Shown here: piece after piece, positions 60,168-64,000 of the stretch | Position numbering within the stretch: the first letter of the stretch is position 1 | Layout: each line of letters begins with the position of its first letter | Assembly: GCF_006345815.1 (NCBI RefSeq) | Contig: NZ_VCIG01000009.1 | Coordinates: forward strand, 159,095 to 223,094 | Reading direction: 5' to 3' | From: Ochrobactrum sp. CGA5 | Lineage (GTDB): Bacteria > Pseudomonadota > Alphaproteobacteria > Rhizobiales > Rhizobiaceae | DNA: 64,000 nucleotides | Program-made: the position numbers and the translations under genes | The notes under the pieces: model-generated | The model's input: the letters and a program-made list of their open reading frames with translations, nothing else | What the model was told of the DNA's origin: nothing | Database searches by the model: none

Positions 60168-62744
60168 TTAGAACGGAAGTCTATCCTGAACGCTAAACCA
60201 CCCAACAGGTGGGGCGTTAGCCCCCACCGCCTTGGGTAGGTGTCGATTATCTGGAGATGTATCTTTGAAAACAATATTATTTTCAATCCCTTGAGACATA
60301 CCACTTTCGGTTTCGATAGCCGAATTATATTCCTCAACCATCTTCGCCGCTGTTTCTTCATCAACGATCTTCCACGCGTCAGGGGTTTTGATCATCTGTT
60401 CGCCAGACGTATCAAAAATCACAAAACGCCCGCTCGGACGTTTGCTGAATCCGAAACCAGCAGTTTGAGCCAATCCGAAAAACACCTTTCTAAACCGCCA
60501 AACGGTCAATTCACGGCCTTTGCGTTTTTCGACAAGTTTATCAACCGCGAATTTCAGCGCATTCGAAAGCCCAAGGGATGCTACAGCTTCCCGAATTTCC
60601 GCCTCTTGTGGCATGTCATGCTTGAAAACAAAACGCGCCACCGCGCCAACTGCGCCAATTGTCTGACTAATCTCTTCGCCATATGCATTTTCAGCCGATT
60701 TGCGCAAAGGCATAGGTGGTAGCGGATCTACGGCCAGGCGATTGATAATCGTAGCGGATTCCATGACCTCATCCACGTCAACACCCATCATTTCCCACTC
60801 GGCAACCGCCTCACGTAGCCACTGCAACTCAATTGGGTCCATGTCCGAATCCGGCCACATGCCAATTGCTATGGCTGCATGCCACGCTTCCATTGCAGCC
60901 GCATCCGAATGCTCGCGTAGAACCATGTTCAGTCCAGCCAACGTCTCGTCGTCTTCGTCCAATCTCGCAATGTCCGCCCTTGTAGCTTCCGCTAGCTTCG
61001 ACAACTCGCGCACCTTGATCATGTGACGCATAGCTATTGCCATTCTGGCATCTTCCGGCTCGCGGTCACCACGATGTGCGCATTTCCACAAAACATCCCA
61101 AATTTCATTGGGCGCACGACTGGAATCGAGGCCGATCCACGTATGCGTCCGAGTGCGGCGAATCCATTTCCAAGCGCGATAACGCTCAGAATCCAGCATT
61201 TCTTTCACTGCCTTTTCCTCGCGCTTAAACTCCTTCCTTTCTTCGCCAAATAGCTTTTTATCGCCTATCTCTTTTTTCCATTGTTCAAATTTTTCGACCC
61301 GCCTCCTGTCAACCTTCTGCTCTTGTCTGGTCGAATATCTGGCTGCATATCGGGCTGCAGATGTAGCAGTCTCCGCCGAGCCATCGCTACTCGGTTTCGG
61401 GCTATAGCGCTTGTCAGTATCGCCAATAACGCGGGCATCGCATCCGCGATCCTGTCCCTTGCCGTCAGCCTCAAGACGTGTCGAAAATTTCTTACGGAAT
61501 TCGTCGCAAACGCTCCGCGCTTCCTCCAATGTCGGCACTGCCAATAGTATATGTCTGTGTGGTGATCCCGATTGCTGAGGCTGTCCGCACCACATTCCGG
61601 ATGGTCGAATTTTCTTATTGCGAAGGATTTGAAGGACGATTTTCATATCGTCTTGAATCTTGTCCAATGCATCCCACGGCCCGAATTTACGCGGATCGTG
61701 CTCACTGGTCCGTATCTCTTCATTTGTCGCGTGACATACAAATTCGCCTGGTAGCGTGACCGTAATCCAGCAGACTTGCCAGCCCAATGCCTTCCAACGT
61801 GCAAGCATCATGTCGATCATCAGTGAGCGCTTTGCCGTCGCCTGTCGTTTGGCCTTTTCATTAAGCTCTATCATGGATATTTGCACGGTCGGATCATCGA
61901 CTTTCACAAGTCGCAGGCCCTGCAAAATTTCCTCCGTTAAATCGACATGCTCGCGATACAAGCCCACTAAATAGTCGCTTACATAAGTCGGTCTAGCCCA
62001 TGCATTCCGCCCGCCTACGGCTTTTAAAGCGCCTTCTACCCGTAGTATCGTTTTGCGCTGCAATTTCGCTATCTTGCGCAGGTGCCAACGTTCATCGCGG
62101 CGGCGGCGTTGGTCTGGGTGCTGATTGATAAGATTGCCGTCCTTGTCTTTACACGGCCATTCCAGTGCATATGCAGCCGCCTCGTTGGCAGCCATTTCCC
62201 GCAACTTTTCAGGTCTCAGGCCCAACACCTCCAGCCCGTCCCACCCGACCAATTCGATAATCAAATTCTCGCGCTCGACACGTCGAACATCGCTTAATTT
62301 TTCTAGAAATTTGCGCCATTCCGGGGGTAAGAAACTACCGACATCCTTGTGCGTGCGCGCCGTACTAGCCAGGATTTTATCAGACGGAGCGACAAACTCC
62401 GCCGTATGACGTGGCAGAGCTTTCCGGCTTGGATTTTTTGCCTCTTCTTCATCCAGCTCCGCCAGATCGGAATGACGGCGTTCGTCTGGGTCAACGCAAC
62501 CCCATTCAGCGTCGCGCCTTTTTTCCCATTCTTCATATGCATTATCGACAATTCCGCCGACAGAGCCGCCAGCGTTGAACTCGTCTTCAAATTCTTTTCT
62601 GAAAAACCCACGGCCAAGCAGAGGCGCAGCCGCCAGCCTTTGGGCTAGAAAACTCTTGCCAGCTGGAGCGTCGTCAACAAATTTTGCTTTTTCAGGTAGA
62701 CTATTTTGTGTGCTGAAAACCGGGGTTCTCAGCGCGGCGATCAA
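60168..62744 (-). CDS. Phage GPA-like HUH replication endonuclease
   Basis: Predicted rolling-circle replication initiator that nicks one strand and joins covalently to the 5' end. Motif 1 (CWITVTLPGEFVCHA, about residue 325) matches the P2 gpA pattern. The HUH motif is SGSPHRHILLAVP (His396, His398). Two tyrosines, Tyr466 and Tyr470 in AARYAARYSTRQE, have the YxxxY spacing of P2 gpA, 70 residues after HUH. The rest (about 480-858) has charged helices and no recognised helicase motif. Start TTG 62744 is weak; the ribosome binding site is poor. 858 residues. Confidence 0.85.
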   Translation of the reverse strand: MIAALRTPVFSTQNSLPEKAKFVDDAPAGKSFLAQRLAAAPLLGRGFFRKEFEDEFNAGGSVGGIVDNAYEEWEKRRDAEWGCVDPDERRHSDLAELDEEEAKNPSRKALPRHTAEFVAPSDKILASTARTHKDVGSFLPPEWRKFLEKLSDVRRVERENLIIELVGWDGLEVLGLRPEKLREMAANEAAAYALEWPCKDKDGNLINQHPDQRRRRDERWHLRKIAKLQRKTILRVEGALKAVGGRNAWARPTYVSDYLVGLYREHVDLTEEILQGLRLVKVDDPTVQISMIELNEKAKRQATAKRSLMIDMMLARWKALGWQVCWITVTLPGEFVCHATNEEIRTSEHDPRKFGPWDALDKIQDDMKIVLQILRNKKIRPSGMWCGQPQQSGSPHRHILLAVPTLEEARSVCDEFRKKFSTRLEADGKGQDRGCDARVIGDTDKRYSPKPSSDGSAETATSAARYAARYSTRQEQKVDRRRVEKFEQWKKEIGDKKLFGEERKEFKREEKAVKEMLDSERYRAWKWIRRTRTHTWIGLDSSRAPNEIWDVLWKCAHRGDREPEDARMAIAMRHMIKVRELSKLAEATRADIARLDEDDETLAGLNMVLREHSDAAAMEAWHAAIAIGMWPDSDMDPIELQWLREAVAEWEMMGVDVDEVMESATIINRLAVDPLPPMPLRKSAENAYGEEISQTIGAVGAVARFVFKHDMPQEAEIREAVASLGLSNALKFAVDKLVEKRKGRELTVWRFRKVFFGLAQTAGFGFSKRPSGRFVIFDTSGEQMIKTPDAWKIVDEETAAKMVEEYNSAIETESGMSQGIENNIVFKDTSPDNRHLPKAVGANAPPVGWFSVQDRLPF
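62712..62733. other. 22-bp inverted repeat at the 5' end of the replication gene
   Basis: Arms GCTGA-AACC and GGTT-TCAGC around a GG centre with one mismatched pair. It lies within the first codons of the HUH gene. Its core CTGAAAACCGGGGT recurs at 63000-63013. A candidate nick or cruciform site; not demonstrable here. Confidence 0.5.
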
Positions 62745-62806
62745 CCGCCGCTAAATGGCGCTTTACAGCTATATAATTCGTAGTGCAGAATCATAATCAC
62801 TTCTCC

Positions 62807-62848
62807 AAAAGACCGCCGAGCCTGCCAGGGCTATGACAGCGGTCTTTT
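62807..62848. other. Branched hairpin upstream of the replication gene
   Basis: Outer 10-bp stem AAAAGACCGC/GCGGTCTTTT, inner stem AGCC/GGCT. A T-run follows on the plus strand. It may terminate a plus-strand transcript or be part of a replication origin. Confidence 0.5.
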
Positions 62849-62967
62849 TATTTGGCCCCGGATTCCGAACAGTGTCAAATCCACCCATTTTACCGCCGAC
62901 CAAAAAAACGCTTGCGCCGACAGTCGTCGCTGCACACACTATCAATGTGTCTCAGGGCATGATTTTT

Positions 62968-62984
62968 GACATTGATTTTCCTCA
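62968..62984 (+). repeat. Direct repeat, copy 1
   Basis: GACATTGATTTTCCTCA; preceded by TT, so it contains TTGACA at 62966-62971. Matches copy 2 at 16 of 17 positions. Confidence 0.55.
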
Positions 62985-62991
62985 CGGAAAA

Positions 62992-63022
62992 ACCCCGGCC
63001 TGAAAACCGGGGTCTTTCTTTT
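62992..63022 (+). terminator. Terminator-like hairpin
   Basis: Perfect 7-bp stem ACCCCGG/CCGGGGT with an 8-nt loop, followed by CTTTCTTTTCC. It lies in the control region with no recognised gene directly upstream on the plus strand. Confidence 0.65.
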
Positions 63023-63039
63023 CCTGTCGTCACAAAATT
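63018..63039. repeat. Operator-like palindrome, copy 3 (degenerate)
   Basis: CTTTTCCTG-TCGT-CACAAAATT, the same core as copies 1 and 2 in the opposite spacer orientation, with mismatches in the left arm. It overlaps the end of a terminator-like hairpin. Confidence 0.55.
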
Positions 63040-63142
63040 CATTGCAGGATGCAGCGGGGTAACGCTCGCTCTTTTTCACGTCGATTTTTCTGAACTACTT
63101 CAACCAACATCCCGGCCGAGCTACGCATCTCGTCCGGTACGG

Positions 63143-63164
63143 GTTTTCGTGTCGTCACAAAAAT
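63143..63164. repeat. Operator-like palindrome, copy 4
   Basis: GTTTTCGTG-TCGT-CACAAAAAT, one arm near perfect. Same orientation as copy 3. Confidence 0.6.
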
Positions 63165-63405
63165 AGAACATGAAACTTTTTCGCTCGGTGACGGCTCTCA
63201 GGGCAACGCCTCACTCCGTTCGCAACCCCGTCCCGCCAAGGCAGGGCCGAGGTTGTTAAGCGTATGTCGCCCTTCACGCCATCAACCCCGCCGCGCAAAC
63301 CACTCAAATTATTAATGGAATCCTAAAAATACCGCTTGCAATCCAAGTCGCGACTGGCTAAGAAGCGCATCCAACTTAAAGGCAACTTCAATGAACAGGG
63401 TCACA

Positions 63406-63422
63406 GACATTCATTTTCCTCA
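63406..63422 (+). repeat. Direct repeat, copy 2
   Basis: GACATTCATTTTCCTCA, one mismatch from copy 1. It lies 48 bp upstream of the 110-residue gene. Confidence 0.55.
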
Positions 63423-63469
63423 TCTACCGAGCCATTTCCGGGCGTCGGATCACATAAGGAAAACGATAT

Positions 63470-63802
63470 ATGTCTGCACCTCACGCCTTTTACGCTAGCG
63501 GCCATCCTCTGACATTCAGTGATTGGAATTACGATTCCAATTACTACGCCGAAGCGCCCACAGATTTCCGTGAATACGCTGCATACGATTGGCTTGATCA
63601 CCCTGTATTGACTCTCAACGTAGAATACGACGAGGGCGAGCAGGATCACGTCGAATGGAGTGTTTTTAACGACATTTCGGGCGCGACGGTTGCGAGTGGC
63701 TACGCTGAATCTGTCGTGGCTGGAAAACATGCAGCATCCATCATCGCCAGGCGCACACTAATGATGCTGTCCGCGCTGGATGACGAGCCAACAGCTAACT
63801 AA
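63470..63802 (+). CDS. Hypothetical protein, 110 residues
   Basis: No family recognised. Acidic and Tyr-rich in the first half (FSDWNYDSNYYAEAPTDFRE), with an alternating strand-like segment (VEWSVFNDISGATVASGYAE) and a C-terminal helix (ASIIARRTLMML). AAGGA stands 9 bp before the ATG. The acidic, compact shape resembles small phage or anti-defence proteins, but that is only an impression. A short hairpin follows. Confidence 0.6.
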   Translation: MSAPHAFYASGHPLTFSDWNYDSNYYAEAPTDFREYAAYDWLDHPVLTLNVEYDEGEQDHVEWSVFNDISGATVASGYAESVVAGKHAASIIARRTLMMLSALDDEPTAN

Positions 63803-63806
63803 CCCG

Positions 63807-63824
63807 AAAGGGATAAGTCCCTTT
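63807..63824 (+). terminator. Hairpin after the 110-residue gene
   Basis: 7-bp stem AAAGGGA/TCCCTTT with a TAAG loop, followed by CTCATCC. It lies 5 bp past the stop; T-run weak. Confidence 0.55.
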
Positions 63825-63923
63825 CTCATCCACTATCCCATAAGTCTTACTATATGGAATAGCCCCTTAATTGCCCGGACAGTTTCTGCCACTTAAATAA
63901 GTGATAGGACTACTGTTCACATT

Positions 63924-64000
63924 ATGACTGGTAATAGCATTAAGATGGAAATTCTTTCCGGCCCTGAGCGGCGTCGACGCTGGAGTACCGCGGAGAAACT
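63924..64000 (+). CDS. IS66-type transposase accessory protein, 5' end only
   Basis: First 25 codons of a gene that leaves the window. The sequence MEILSGPERRRRWSTAEKL is the characteristic N-terminus of IS66-family TnpA/OrfA proteins, which bear a helix-turn-helix. ATG 63924 is the likely start; a second ATG (63945) gives MEILSG. An insertion of this family has probably entered the element near its right side. The left IS end lies between 63825 and 63923 but was not resolved. Confidence 0.75.
   Translation, partial: MTGNSIKMEILSGPERRRRWSTAEK

Larger units (their letters stand above)
62745..63469. promoter_or_regulatory. Intergenic region between the replication gene and the 110-residue gene
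   Basis: About 725 bp without a supported gene. It holds a branched hairpin (62807-62848), a terminator-like hairpin (62992-63022), two operator-like palindromes (63018-63039 and 63143-63164) and a 17-bp direct repeat (62968-62984 and 63406-63422). It is the likely control and possibly origin region of the element. Confidence 0.55.
54839..64000. mobile_element. Integrative element in comM, right end outside the window
   Basis: At least 9.16 kb. Modules in order: large serine recombinase at the left junction, small cargo genes, a phosphatase and a methyltransferase-like gene, two hypothetical genes with palindromic operators, an HUH replication protein, a further small gene, and an IS66-type insertion at the right edge. 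Parts (57.8-60.1 and 62.7-64.0 kb) are richer in A+T than the chromosome. No structural phage genes, relaxase or partition genes are seen in this part. Confidence 0.85.

Noticed and set aside
62966..63166. 66-residue plus-strand frame in the control region of the element
   Set aside because: It runs through a terminator-like hairpin and two operator palindromes and has no ribosome binding site; more likely non-coding.

Overview
The window reads as the dnaA-proximal part of the main chromosome of an alphaproteobacterium of the Brucella/Ochrobactrum group (Rhizobiales). This rests on gene order and on the proteins themselves: mutM-enoyl-CoA hydratase-rpsT-dnaA-dnaN-recF, an Irr-type Fur regulator beside fabA-fabB-fabI, a PhrR/PraR-type regulator between metK and lnt, and a long alphaproteobacterial-style pst-pho operon. 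The genus is inferred from remembered gene order and protein similarity; no search was run.

Region by region: 1-1.2 kb holds the end of a Tad pilus locus (two TadE/TadG-like pseudopilins). 1.2-8.75 kb carries DNA repair and replication genes (mutM, dnaA, dnaN, recF) with rpsT and an enoyl-CoA hydratase; the leader upstream of dnaA has DnaA boxes, an AT-rich stretch and a cluster of GANTC sites. 9.1-12.6 kb carries irr and the unsaturated fatty acid genes fabA-fabB-fabI. 12.6-24.5 kb, all on the minus strand, is an RNA and translation block: an rsmC-like methyltransferase, pnp, rpsO, truB, rbfA, infB, ylxR, nusA, rimP. 24.7-35.7 kb, also minus strand, continues with trmB, metK, phrR, lnt, corC, ybeY, phoH, miaB, plsC, rimI and tsaB, covering tRNA and rRNA maturation, AdoMet supply and envelope lipids. 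36-39.2 kb holds dps, an M29 aminopeptidase, a small lipoprotein and a SleB-type hydrolase. 39.9-46.3 kb is pstS-pstC-pstA-pstB-phoU-phoB, with a Pho box before pstS. 46.4-53.9 kb is mixed: an aminotransferase, a DUF454 membrane protein, an RlpA-like protein, a RimK-type ATP-grasp enzyme paired with a GNAT/C39 protein, a transglutaminase-like protease, a VOC protein and a histidine phosphatase.

At about 54.84 kb the comM (Mg chelatase-like) gene is cut just upstream of its Walker A motif. The rest of the window is a mobile element whose other end lies outside. It encodes a large serine recombinase next to the junction, a DUF2958 protein, an isoprenylcysteine-methyltransferase-like membrane protein, a membrane-anchored CX5R phosphatase, small unknown proteins, and an 858-residue HUH endonuclease resembling phage P2 gene A replication proteins (PHRH motif, then YxxxY about 70 residues later). 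A 22-bp palindrome occurs at four sites around the 167-residue gene and the replication gene. No capsid, tail, conjugation or partition genes are visible in the 9.2 kb seen. An IS66-type insertion begins at the right edge. The element looks like an integrative rolling-circle replicon or a phage satellite; this is the most novel part of the window.

No rRNA, tRNA or CRISPR array was recognised. Start codons were chosen from ribosome binding sites and family alignments; several well-supported ones are TTG or GTG (rimP, phoH, metK, recF, ybeY).
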